64,000 nt of DNA from Vanilla planifolia (lineage: Eukaryota > Streptophyta > Magnoliopsida > Asparagales > Orchidaceae). The first letter of the stretch is position 1; each line of letters begins with the position of its first letter. A program made the position numbers and the translations under genes. Below are positions 39,626 to 51,850 of this stretch, in pieces. The notes beneath the pieces were generated by a model, which saw only the letters and a program-made list of their open reading frames with translations, was not told the DNA's origin and made no database searches. The stretch is taken from NCBI GenBank assembly GCA_023846275.1, contig CM043874.1, forward strand, positions 27,315,630 to 27,379,629, read 5' to 3'.

Positions 39626-39809
39626 ACCAGTAAAGGTAAGGAAATCAAACCAATTTTCTTTCGCTAATCGAGCTTTTTATAGGCCCATTGAGGAGTATAA
39701 ATGACCTTGCTCTTTATTGTCATTTCATGTTCTATAATATGGTCATAAAAACAAAGCAATGGTAACTGACCCCAAGCACCCTACAGATTTCAGTTTTGAA
39801 TCAAGGGTA

Positions 39810-39985
39810 AAGCACTCTAAAATAGGCTCAGACTACATGTAGGCAGTAGGTTTGTGCATAAAATGACTTTGCTCTTCCAGAGGATAAAGTTAATAGTTAA
39901 ACGAAATTGAGGAGACTATGTGTTTTGTTTTTTTATTTCAAGTTCTTATACATTGATCATTATAAGAATTCACTTGCATTCTTAA
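39810..39985 (-). other. Probable region of the terminal exon and 3' end of the peroxiredoxin-like gene
   Basis: Exon 4 ends in phase 0 at a GT donor (40077-40076), so a few more codons and a stop must follow. Three acceptors give short endings: exon start 39980 (six residues, intron of 97 bases), 39944 (three residues) and 39816 (eight residues). The sequence alone does not decide among them. Reverse-complement AATAAA signals at about 39932-39937 and 39713-39718 could serve as poly(A) signals. Confidence 0.45.
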
Positions 39986-40077
39986 CGTTATTTATGACTT
40001 ATGTAATTAAAGATTAGCTCCAGGAATTTTAACAGGAGCATTATGAAGTTATAATTCAAAGAAAACAAGACAAATAC

Positions 40078-43000
40078 CTGAATCTGTCTGCAAATTTCTA
40101 CCACTTCAGCAATGGGGGCCCAATCACCAAAGTTCCTCTCAATGAATTGATATGCAACACCTCCTTTTCCAGTTCTAACCACAAACATTCCACCTTTAAC
40201 TTCACCTTCTCCTCTAAAGTTATGCCCAAATCCAGTAGCCCTGGCAGCCTTGTAATTTGCAATTGCACGAGAATTCAAAACAAAGCCGGTTAAAAAGTTT
40301 TCCTTGAGCAACTGCCCTCCTCCAAGAGCTTTGAAAAAACCAAGAGTTTGATCAAGAACAACCATCCCACCCCAATACCGCGGCCAAAACTCTCTCACCT
40401 GAAACATTAGTGAAAGATAGATCACACTTTGATGAAAAGATAACTCTAGAATTAGGAACCTCGACATTAGAAATCACCTCAGGCTCGATTTGCTCATGTA
40501 AAACAGCAACAAGCTGAAATCCCAAGGCATCAAATATGGGTTTCCTAGAGTATAACTGATGAGCCTCTGCTCTGCACATAATGCATCTAAATACAGATCC
40601 ACATTAATTCAGTTTCCTGAAAAAATACAACTTCAGGTGATTACAAGATACATAGACATACCCTGGACGTCGAATACACAACAGCACTGTTGGCTTCTCT
40701 GCCCATAGATCTGAAGCTTTCACAGGCGGTGCTTTTGTTTTCACTAAATGTTTTGCTCCCACTTTATACTCTGGCGTGAGCTTCTGCAAAGAAACTTTTT
40801 CTATTGAGGAATATGGAGCTACATCATTCACAATTGGAGTTGGCTGAATGCAACCACATAATCGTGGCTCAGAAGGCACAGCAGCTACAGTTCCCTTAAA
40901 GATATGCCCTTCATTGAGCTTCAAATCAAGAACAGCTTTGGCAGTAGACTCATCAAAGTCGGCATTTAGCTTTAAGTGGGACTCAAGTTTATGCAGGTTT
41001 TTTTTCCTTGAAGCACTTTCACTTGCATTGTAGCTATCAGCAACACATGACGTGCTCTCTTCCTTAGCTGGCGGAGCACAAGAAGAATGCATAGCAATCT
41101 CATAGGCAGCTTCTCTATCCACAAATCTTGCAACATGGCGCCTCTTTATGCCAAATTGCGAAGAGAGGGTCAAAGTGCTCATGCTAAGAAGCTCAGGTAG
41201 TGTCCTTCTCGAGGCTTCCATCTTATCAGCATATAGGATTAAGCATCGGTTGTGCAAGTATGTCCTAAGCTCCAAGGCTTCCTAAAAGATTATAGATAAT
41301 TTTATGAGAATTTATGAACTTGTCTTTTCAATAAACAAATAAGGATTATTTGAATTTAGATGAGTTATTTGGGCATTTTGATGGAATCATAGGATCTAGT
41401 TACAAATGACACAAGGAGATTGCATCTTAAAATACTTTTTGATGGTAATAGTCTACTTGCAATTACTACCAGGTTAATAGATTCTCCACAACATTGATGC
41501 TATGATATTAAAAGCATACTTTTCTAGTTTTTCTAATAAACAACTTCTTTCAGTTGTACTTTTTAGGACTGATATAGTTGCTTAGTAAGAATCTTAAACT
41601 ATTTTAAAGAGCTATCCTCTATAGCAAGTAACTTGCACAAGCAAGATAGGGAGAAGAATATATTCCTCTTTTTATGAAAGATGAAAAATTTTGGGAATAC
41701 TTGTGTGCAATCCTGGATAATGGAACAGGTGTTTTAAAGCATAAATTAATAATGTTGGTTCTTATAAGTAAGCAGCAACAATAGCTGCAGAAATGCCCCT
41801 TGAATATGGCATAAATCAACATGTACTAATCGGAAATATCTAATTTAGAGTTTATGTAGCATATCCTCTATCTTGTTCCTATAAACGAAGTTCTGAATGT
41901 AAAGGCAGACGAAAAACATGCAAACCATCTTTAGTATTTCAACTATTCCTAGGGTTGGAATATGCAAGTACAAATGGGGTCATAAAGTTATGGGTTATGA
42001 TTATTACATATAAATTGGAAATGCATAAGAAAGACTCAACTTCAAATGCCTCACTAACAATGTTGATATGTATCAAAACTAAACAAAAATAGCCTTAACC
42101 CTAACAACTCTTTCTTGATTTCTAAATTCATTAAATCCTTTCTAATAACCTCTTGTCACATTTTTATAGGTTTATTTCTTTTTCTATTTGTAAAGGAAAA
42201 TACTACCAACTCCCATCTACCAACAAGGTATTAAACAACCTCCATTAACAAGTTCAAACCACTTGAACAACATATCTTAGATCATAATCTATGCTTTAAT
42301 AACTTCCTCTTTAAAACACACATTCTAGTCATACTTTTTGGAGTATAAGTAGTTATCTATTTCAATATTCTCATATTTGCAACACCCATTTTATTTGTAA
42401 CCTGAACTTCACAAACTAAAATCTCATACAATGTAAAATTATGAATCTCAATGTACTTTTATAAAACTTAGATTTAATCTTAAGTAAGTCATTTTAATTA
42501 TAACACATCAACTTCATCTAACTTAGATCATATTATTAGCATCTCCATCATTTTCACCAGCTTTTTGAAGTATATAAACAAAGATCTCTTATTCTTCAAT
42601 ATTTTATGATTTTTAATAGTTTTTATCATTTAAAATCTTATCCTAACAAAACTTTCATTCTTTAGAACTTGTTTTAGATTTAGAAAGATGAACAAAGACG
42701 AATGTTGTAGAGTACAAAATTGTTCTCCATAAGTCCAACTAATGTATCACATTTTCTAATTATATTAGAAAGTATAACTTTATCAACACAAAACATACAT
42801 GATGGTGTTTCATCTTGTGTTCTAGTGTATCTAAAACTAAAAAAAAAGTAGTTAAAGTAGAGCCCTGATGAAATAAAACTATAATTAGAAAATCATAAGC
42901 CAATCTTACATAAATGCATACACCAATCATTGTTCCATTATACAATTCCTTAATAACTTATACATGAAGAAAAATTTAAGCATCTAGGCTTTATGTGAAA

Positions 43001-46000
43001 GAACATTCAATTGAATAGAAAGCACAACTCAAGAAGCTAATATGGACATCTAGCCATTGTCTCTTGAAAGAAATGTGTTACAATTTAAGAAGAATGGGTC
43101 TTGTACAAATAAAGAAAGATTAAGATCATTATCACACAACCCATGAAACTAGTAGATATCTAGCTATCTATAACGGAGCTCAACAAATCAAAATTAGCTA
43201 CTATGAGAATTGGAAGAGGCTCCTTGATACAACTACAAATTAGAATTTTTTGGTTGATGAGTAAGCTTGGCTTACACACATAAGATATAAAGGAGAGATT
43301 GGAAATGTTGGTATATCAAGTAGAAGTAGAAGAAAGGAGGTTGATAAAGGTGGGACATAGATAGTTAAATGATAAAAATAGAATTAGTTGAGACTCGCAA
43401 GGCGGTTAAAAGCAAGTGCTTTTTTTTCTTTATGAATTTTTTTCATTTAGACTTGCAAGAGTCTTTGCATTATTCTTATTAACAAAACCCATTGAGCCTA
43501 TTATATTGACTACTTTATAATGAACCTTCTTAATCCACTTGTATCTAACTAGAATTCATGGGATGGGCATACCTTGCCTCCTAAGTGCCCATTGAGTTGA
43601 CTTAGAATTTGGAATTGTCTTTTGATTGGGTTGTGTTTGACTTCCACGAATTGTGAGTCCATACCTTCTCTTTTTTAACTCTATGGACCTCTTTTGTTTC
43701 TAGAATAAGGTCCTTGGCATTATCACATGGACCTACATTGTATGTAAATGCATATTGCAATATGAAGAGGGGGTTTTAATGGTTTCATTGGAACTTACCA
43801 AACCAATATGCTCATTGATGTTTTTTTTTTCTTCATTCTCTAATTGAGCTTCTTGTTCAAGCAAATCCTTGAGGTTCTAAATTATAGCTAAGAGCCTCCT
43901 TGGCACCTCCCTTATTCCCTTAATGAGATATAATATCCCTTAATATCTTTTACCATAGTTCTTGGGGTAGAGCTCAAAAGATAAGAATGCATTTATACCT
44001 CCTTGAATCCTTCTTATTAGTCTTAGTCATTATAAGAGAACCTCTTTTGTACCATGAACGAGCCTTTGTTGGCTTGTAGTTATGGAAGAAAATAGTGACC
44101 AAATAAGATTCCCTTTATCCTTGCTTATGTATATAAGAAGGTGATTGATGTTGAACAGGTTACATAAAAATGATGATTGAGTTGATCTAATAGATACTAT
44201 TATCTTTCATTTAGGTTATTATATTTTTATTTCATTATATATTATAATATATTATATGTATAATATCCTCATGATATTTTTATTACGTTTTGTATATTTT
44301 ATTAGGAATTATATTTTCATCCTTTTGTATTTAGGTTTAAGTCTAGTCTTGTGATCTATTTAAAACCATATTTTTGAATAAAAAAGAAGAGATTTTGTTT
44401 GATATTTTGTTTTCAAAAAACAACGGTTTCCCCTCATGTATGCATGCATAGCCTGGGTTGCTATTCGTGGTTTTTTGGATTATTATCCCAATATCTAAAT
44501 TACAATTTAGATCCTACACTATTTTGGTATCAAAAATTGGTTGAAATTAGCTACAATAGTTCTTTATGCCCATTTTGTGTCTACTTTTGGTATCAAAACC
44601 TCCTTCATTATATTCCAATTACCACAATGATCCGTTAAAATTTTTAGTATTAAAGCCGCCTTCATAGTGTTCTAACCACTATGATGGTCCTCCATTAGCA
44701 CCAATTAGACGCTTCCCTCGATCTCTTACTCATTCTTTGCCGGTGGCTATCCACACATACATAGCAAACTTATATCTTTTTTTGTGTTATGCATGGATGT
44801 TTTTGCATCTCTTAGATTCCTTTGGAGAAATATACACATTAACTTTGAGATTTGGATGGCAAAGATGGAGAGATGAAACAACTAATTTAATTTTAGATTT
44901 AGTTGGTCAATTTTTTTTCTTTTTCATGTTTTTAGAAACCCTTGACCATTACTTTTTTATTTAAAAAATCCACTTTTCAAGTTAAATTGAATTTAAAAGA
45001 GAGTTACTACAAGAGATTGCCCCAAGGCAACAAGTTATGTTGACACCAAAAAACGACAACTCGTTCATGATGCTATAAAATGAACAAAGACTTGGGTGAA
45101 AGAAAAGACAACAAAATAATATCAATGTCAGTAAAAGAAAAAGAAATTGAAGTCATCTAACAAACATAAGAAACAATGGAGCCAACAAAAACTTATAGCC
45201 TTCGTCTTCACTTACAGTTTATTACACTGAAGTGAATCCCTCCATTAAAGAAGGGACTAGTAAGCATGGGATCAATTCACAATAAAAGGAAAACATGAGG
45301 ACCATAAAAAAAAGAGATTAACTTGATTCAAGCCATGAAGAAAATAACATACTTAAGTTAACATTTGATTTGAATGAAATGATAAGGCATTCACAAGAAA
45401 TGACAGATGAATTGCAAACTTTTACACAATATGAAATTTAACAAAAGTTTTAGTATAAAACTTTTTCATTTAAAAGACTATTGATTTAATCTTTAAATGC
45501 CCTTGTTAAGTTTAAAAATTTATTATGTGGGGAATGTGATAAAATAAAGATACAAAGAAATTTATGTGGATAGATCACAAAAACTAAATCTATATTCACT
45601 TTTAATTACGAAAGAGCATGTTCACAATCTCTCACCTTTTGCAAAAGAGAGTAGGTAAGATTATCATATTAAGTCAAAAGACCCTATAAACACTAGACTA
45701 AAAAACCCTAAAATTCATCGGTTCCAAAAGAACATACAAAGTCGAAACAAAAACCTCACAAATTATGACCAAAAGATTAAATAAAAATGATCATAAAGAA
45801 TCAAACACAAAAACTCAAAAGGAAATTAAGAAATAATTTCAAGCTCAAAATACAAACCTATAACAAAGAAAATAATGTAAAAGGCACAATAAATCGATGT
45901 AAATTCATTTAGAAAGATCTTACCTCTTTAGCACATGAAAAAACTTGCTTAAAGCCTAAAATATGATGAATACACAATGCTTCTCAACTTCAACTCAACT

Positions 46001-49000
46001 TTTATGTTGACTTTTAAAAATTGAAATTTTAATGATGCTCAAGTAGAAAAGGCTTAAAATTAAAATAGCATTACTTCAACAAGGTGCTTCGCTAACAATA
46101 ACAAGACCATTTGGGGTATAAAATTAGAAACTAGTCAAAGTTTTCGTAAAAGCTTGTGACCATCGTTGAAATTTGTGGAATCGTATAGGATGGTCCGATC
46201 AATTAAAACTAGAATCATAAGATGGTTTGATCAATTTAAAACTTGAAAATATAGGATGATCCAATCCTATTATAAGACAATTCAATCAATAGAGTATTAT
46301 TTATCGAAAAGTCTATTAGTCATCTGATAGAAACTCCAACTTCATGCTCGTTTAGCCTAACAAACCAATAGAAGGTACAATCCATTTATAAGACAGTTCC
46401 AAACCTGTTAGACATTGAATAAATAATTCGATGACCATCTAACAATGAACATATATGTGTTGCACATAATCACAGGTAAAACATTGGATATTCTATCAAA
46501 TGGTCTAATAATTATCAAATGTTCAGAAAATTATCAAATAGATTATCAAAACATCAAATAATCAACTGACAGAAATCCCTTTTGAAGCTTTAAAACCTCT
46601 GTCTTATCGGATCAACAACCGAATGGTCCGATTCATATCCAACAAAATATATAAATATGAAAATCTTAGGTTTAAGTTTTGTAAAAATAACATTATTATT
46701 TATTTTTCTTTGATTCATATTGAAGATTTAAAAAGAACAAAAAAGAATCAAAATTTTGAAATTTTTTTTATGTGAAAAATATTTTAAAAAGTTTTTAATG
46801 TGAATTTTATGCACAATCATGATCTCAACGATAGTTCCTAATACTTCATAAATATTGTCATAGGTTCACATTCCATATTAAGAAAAGATGACTCTACAAA
46901 GTGCGTACGATAAACCATTGCATCCTTAAAAACTAGCCAAATTAGTTTGATATCCATGTCCAACAACCATTGCAACAACTCAAATATCTTCCAATTCACT
47001 CTTTGAGTTGAAGACCAATGCTCTAACTCATTTATTTGCATAACCATTATGTCATCTTCAAATGTTTTTTCAAATAAGCATAAGAAAGAAGATCTTAAAA
47101 CATCTTAGACGATAACATTAGATTATAAATGAATGATTTTACTCTCATTAAATAAGTTTCATAAAAACCAAGAGTTCAATAGTATTGACATATAGGAGGC
47201 TACAAGATGAGTTGGAAAAATCATTGCAATGCAAAAGAGAAATGCAACAAGGAGACCAAAATTGTAAAAAGGGTGTCACATTACAAAGAATACAAGCCTT
47301 GATACTCAAGCAAGATTGGCCACATCCTTAATCCCCTTTATTCAAATACAGTTAGCTTCAAACTATAGTTTTTGTTATTTAATCCATTTTATTGCAGGTT
47401 TTTTCATCGTATTCATTAATTCTAGTATTTCTTTAGTTCATTGCAAACTAAAACAAGAATCATTCTAATAACTCATGCAAATTGTATTTTTTGATTTAAC
47501 AATAATTAAGTTAAAATCTTTTCTAAATACAACCAAAATATTTGGAAAAAAATTTTGTAACCCTAAAATCTTCTTCAACAACCATTTTTTTAGATCCTTA
47601 ACTAAAAACTCAGCAATTCATGGGAATAAAATCAATTTTTTTAAGTGGAGACTTCTCCAAATAAGGTTGCTGCAACAAACCTAACCATATGAAAAAGAGG
47701 TTTGTGAAAGCATGGAAAGAGGGTTACAAGCTACGAGCGCAAGCCCAATCAGAGTAGAATAGGGCACAACATCAAACTCATGGGTATCTTCACTCCCAAA
47801 CCATTGTTGTATAGGATTCATCAACCTAAGTATCGCAGTTCTCTTCTTCTTTACACATATCTTTTCCGTCGTTGGAAATGATGTAATCTCATTCAAGAAT
47901 TTCATAAAGCTCTCTAAGTCATTACTCTGTTCCATTGGAGGCAATCCTTTTGTATAGCTACCATCAAGTTACGGATCATCGTCATCTTCTATTGTTTCGT
48001 CTACGTCATAAACTCCTGTAGCCGCCTCATCTTATTGCCTCCAATCCTCAAGAACAGCAACTGCAGAACCTTCATCACCCAAGTTGTTGCCTTTCTAACC
48101 ACCTCCACAGGAGAAACCACTGAACTCAGTCCCAGAAACAAACCATCCCGCACATAACCCTCTCCCAACTTAGAGCTTTCTACCACCAGATTATGCACCG
48201 GAAGCCTTGCATTCTCCTCACATTCCTAATCTGACACCGCCAGATGGAGAACATCGTCGTTGTCGCCATCATTCCCTGTTACGAGGGCAATCGGCATGGT
48301 TGAAAAGGAGTCGACTTTGCAAAGCAGCGGCATTATCCGGTTCTTTGATGTCTTCTGAGATGGTAGAATAGCTCTCCTCTACCTTTTCGTCGTTGACGTC
48401 AATATTGTCGTCGAAGTCAGCAGCTAGAGATTACGAACAGTCGCTAGCACGGTTCTCGTTGAAGAGCCGACCGTGGATAGCAAACGGGAAAGAACAATAC
48501 ACCGGTGCCGCGTACACAGAACTCGCGGCACTGGTTTCCATGATAAGGCCAAAGAATTGTCCTTATGGCGAACTATTCCTGCACCTTCGGTTCTTCTTGG
48601 TGTTGCGAGACTCTGCTACTTCGTGGAATCAAGGTAAAAATATGTGGCTGTCCTGTTCTACCATTCTTATATCGGTGGAGTTAACTTTCGATCATTCTAA
48701 ACTGTAGCAAAGAGTCCCCTTGGCATCTCCAAGGTTCACTTGATGAGCTATGGCGACCTTCAATTCCTCCTTATATACCTCCCAAAACCTTGAATCCTTC
48801 ATGGTAGACCATGTTACTACTGTGAGAGATCTTATGTAAAATGAAGGGTTTTGTTGGCTTGTAGCTTTGGGGAAAAGTGGTGATAAAGACACGTTCCTTG
48901 CAAGTAACCACATAGGATTCCTCTTGGACTTTTCATAGATATCCAAGGATGTCACCTTCCACACATCTATAGAAAATTTCAATCCTCTTTTGCGCCTCCT

Positions 49001-51361
49001 AGATGTTTTAGGGGTAACATAACACGTTGGCTTTGGCATTTAGATGGCAAAGATGGAGATTTGAAAACAACTTGTCCAGGTTTAGATCTAGTTGCTTGAT
49101 CTTTTTTTTCTTCTAGTTCTTATTTTTAGATGAATTTGATCACTATGTCTTTTTTTTTTCAAAAATCCACTATAAGAGTTCAAATGAATTTCAAAGAGAG
49201 TTATTATAAGAAATTACCTTAAAACAATTTGTCCTACCAACATTAACAAACAACGAGAATCGTTAAAAAAGCTATAATACAAACAAACACTTGGATGAAG
49301 AGAAAACAATGCATTGTCATCAAAGCCAGTAAAAGAAATAAAAGCCATCAAGTACCAAACTTTAGAAGCAATTAATTGTAGAAGGAGCCAACAAAACCAT
49401 GAAAACAAGATCCTTCATCACGCACAAGAAAGTAAGTAAACCATGAAAAAAAAAAGAGATTGATTCTAGCCATGGAGAAAACAAGATAGGATGGTGAACC
49501 AAATAGGATAATCATTTTCGATTTGAGTAAATGGAGAGCATTGGAAGATACATGCTGAGTTAAAAAAATCATTGGAAAGTAAAAGAGAACTTAAAAAGGA
49601 GGCCAAAATTCTTAAAAAGAAAAACGAGTTGCATTACATAAAATGCAAGTCTTGTTACTCAAGCAAAGTTGGCCACCTCCATAATCCTCAAATATAATTA
49701 TTGTTACAATTCTTTTTTTGTTTTAGATGTTTTTCTTTTTATGCATTTATTTTAGAATGTTCATTCATTTTATTGCAACCTAGTAAAGAATCATTATAAT
49801 AACTCTTGTAAATTGGATTTTGAGAGTTAATGAAAATTAAGTTGATATCTTTTTCAAATACAATCAAAACATTTAGACAAAAACTCTTTAATTCTAAAAT
49901 TTTCATCAACTACTTTTTTCAACCCTCAAATCAAAACATGGACAAATAATAGGACTAAAATTGGTCTACTAAATGATTACTTTTCAAAATAAAGTTCTTA
50001 CAATAACACTAATTTTTTATTATTATATGCAAATAAGGTTTGTGAGAGCATAAAAGGAGGATTACAAGTTAGGAGATGCAAATACTATCAATCCAAGAAA
50101 AAAAGAGAATAAGACACAACATCTAACTCATGTTATCATTGCACTTAATTATTGCTATCTAAGATTCTTCAACCTAGGCATTGTGATTCTCTTCTTCTTT
50201 CCTCATCTTTTATCCTTCTCTAGAAATAGTTCATTCTTATTAAAGAATCTCAAGGAATGTTTTCCAACTCAATACTTTAGTTCAACATTGGATATAATTC
50301 ATTGGTAAAGCTACTAAGGAGTTAAGAATCATCATCATTGTCCATTGCTTTGTCGATGGTTTCAACTTCTTTTTCATCATTATTCACCACTATACAAGTG
50401 ATATAGCGACCTCATAGTTATCACCCATTCCCTCACTGACAACATAAGCCTTCTCATCATTATCTATCTCCTTGTTGTAACCTTAGTTAAACAAGGGGAA
50501 TATGACTAACACAAGGTTTGTGATGTTAGTGAGTCAACTGTTAAATAATAATCTCCTTTGTTAAGCTAACTCTAGTAAACATAAAAACTTATTAATTGCT
50601 AGAACATTTAACTTCTTTATATCTCAATATAACTAATTTAACAACTACAAACAAAACAATGCTTTATTTAGTTCCCAGAAATATGAAACAATTTCTAACA
50701 TGATTTCTCTATGTATAAATTTCATTCACTTTGGTTCTTACATTTTCCTTCACAATTAACATTAATGCTATTAATTTTTATAATATGAAAATTATTTACT
50801 TGAAAAACTGTTCACTCAAATTGCTTTAATGAAAAAGTTACCCTCAAAATGAAGGACAATAATGCGTGAAAGCCATACAACTGGATTCAGATGTGTTAAA
50901 ATAACTAATAAAACTTGTTCTTCTATTTCTACCAGATTGGCCATTTTAGCTATGTGAGCCAAGCAGCTGGATCTAGATGTTTTATAGCAGCTAACAAAGG
51001 ATACTCCATAGACTAAATCGGCATCTTTAGTAACAAAGGAACTATATAGCAAAACAGAGATCCAAAGAATGCAGTTATCTGTCACCGACACGATATTTAA
51101 GTTGAGAATAATGTCAAATGCCTTCGAAGCCAGCAAATAACAAGAAAAAAATGAAGAAAATACCGCAAATTTCTTAACATTTGAAAATAATTTAAAGTTG
51201 AAGCCAACCTTTTGCTGTTGTGTCAATTTGAGCCAATCCATGTCCTCAGAACTCAACATCTTAAGCGTAGGCACGTTATCCCATCCTACAGCCACAAACC
51301 TGGGGATGAGCCCTGTAAGAACTCCATCACCCACGAATTCTTCCATAGCAAAAGAACCCAT
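40078..51361 (-). CDS. Peroxiredoxin-like (AhpC/TSA, PRXL2/FAM213 type) protein with N-terminal helical domain
   Basis: Exons in transcript order are 51361-51209, 41281-40662, 40586-40478 and 40398-40078; phases agree and all introns are GT-AG. They give 401 residues, with a short terminal exon still unassigned. The start is MGSFAMEEF; an upstream in-frame ATG lies in probable 5' UTR and lacks family similarity. Residues 1-70 (VPTLKMLSSEDMD, LTQQQKEALELRTYL) look like a small SAM-like helical domain. Residues about 150-401 form the thioredoxin-fold AhpC/TSA domain: LLCIRRPG, then Cys259-Ile-Met-Cys262 (C-x-x-C), CRAEAHQLY, FWPRYWGG, FFKALGGG and YQFIERNFGDWAP. A thiol-redox role is inferred from the fold; substrate and location are unknown. 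Intron 1 is 9.93 kb and full of repeats. No internal stops are seen in the exons, so the gene looks functional. Confidence 0.9.
44120..44720. mobile_element. About 0.6-kb insertion in copy 1, probable LTR-element remnant
   Basis: This block is absent from copy 2 at the equivalent point. It has an LTR-like AT-rich part followed by two phrases resembling a methionine-tRNA primer-binding site (ttttggtatcaaaaattgg near 44522; ttttggtatcaaaacctcc near 44586). Ends are approximate. Confidence 0.4.
45425..47205 (-). mobile_element. About 1.78-kb insertion in copy 1, probable copia-type solo LTR
   Basis: Copy 2 runs uninterrupted across this point (near 49.55 kb), which defines an insertion of about 1.78 kb. 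Its content, with a gtggatagatcac phrase near 45.57 kb and repeated short phrases such as gatggtccgatcaatt around 46.2-46.6 kb, resembles long plant copia LTRs in reverse orientation. No internal domain is present. Exact ends are uncertain. Confidence 0.5.
47680..48680 (-). pseudogene. GC-richer coding-like remnant, unidentified
   Basis: About 1 kb stands out for being much richer in G and C (with CpG) than its surroundings, most clearly at 48.2-48.65 kb. On the minus strand it gives several short open stretches, including one beginning METSAASSVYAAPVYC at 48540 and one ending with LMNPIQQWFGSEDTHEF near 47.8 kb. They are acidic in parts and match no family I know. It belongs to copy 1 of the duplicated segment; the homologous part of copy 2 (50.03-50.5 kb) is more AT-rich. 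It is broken and not expected to make a protein. Confidence 0.5.
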
Positions 51362-51850
51362 TGCTTCTTTCTGCGAACAATTAAGTTCGTGAAGGAAAAG
51401 AACAAAAAATGTACGGGAAGTTCTAAAGTTGCTCGATCCGTATTCCTGGAAAGCTTCAAATCCAATTTTAGTTTGCAAATTAGATCGAAGCCTTAGAAAA
51501 TCATTTAAAAAACGAACCCATCTCGAGCAAAGACAGAAAAATTCTTGCTTAAGACACAAACCAGTTTCATTCAACTCAAGAGGAAATTTTACCTTGGACT
51601 GTTAGAAGAGAATACAACTTCTGAAACTTCTTCGAGATTGCGGCACCAAGGAAAGCAGTTAATCGCCAAGTCGAGCATTTGTAGAAATAAAATAGCATCG
51701 GCAAGGATAAAAAGCTTCATTTATCTTGAATTAGTCATCTTCCATGGAGGTTTGCATTGTAAGGGGAACCATAAAATATTGAGTTTTTAAATCGGTAATT
51801 ACACTCTAAAACAAGGAACAGTACAAATAATTTGAATATTTCAATGGCTG
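51362..51850 (-). promoter_or_regulatory. Probable 5' UTR and proximal promoter of the peroxiredoxin-like gene
   Basis: This is the sequence immediately upstream of the start codon at 51361 on the minus strand. It is less AT-rich than the DNA beyond 51.9 kb and is partly open in several frames on both strands, which is usual for a plant 5' leader. No certain TATA box or transcription start was identified, so its extent is a guess. Confidence 0.4.

Larger units (their letters stand above)
43860..50520 (-). repeat. Two diverged direct copies of an unidentified segment inside the giant intron
   Basis: Copy 1 (43.86-48.68 kb, expanded by insertions) and copy 2 (48.68-50.52 kb) align in the same order: 43.89-44.1 with 48.69-48.9; 44.84-45.42 with 49.03-49.55; 47.2-47.66 with 49.56-50.03; 47.68-48.0 with 50.03-50.37 kb. 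Minus-strand translations of both copies keep some residues: an acidic run followed by a short tail near 47.9-48.0 and 50.3 kb. This suggests an ancestral minus-strand coding region. Both copies are broken. I recognise no family; a decayed duplicated host gene or a transposon that captured one are both possible. Confidence 0.6.
41282..51208 (-). other. Giant first intron (9,927 bp) of the peroxiredoxin-like gene
   Basis: The donor is AAG|GTTGGC at 51209/51208 and the acceptor TTTTAG|GAAGCC at 41282/41281. Joining them gives QQQK-EALELRTYL, the continuous sequence expected in this plant protein family. The intron holds an unidentified segment in two diverged copies (about 43.86-48.68 and 48.68-50.52 kb) and nested insertions. 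The stretch 41.3-43.5 kb is AT-rich with nothing recognised, and 50.52-51.2 kb likewise. Confidence 0.85.

Noticed and set aside
40848-41033. Plus-strand 61-codon frame inside exon 2
   Set aside because: It lies antisense to a well-supported exon.
49620-49690. Plus-strand C-x-x-C and GH phrase resembling a gag zinc knuckle
   Set aside because: The spacing does not match a zinc knuckle, and the equivalent place in copy 1 (47.27-47.34 kb) does not keep the cysteines.
51198-51790. Plus-strand open frames opposite exon 1 and the 5' leader of the peroxiredoxin-like gene
   Set aside because: They are antisense shadows of the real exon and its GC-richer leader, without family similarity.
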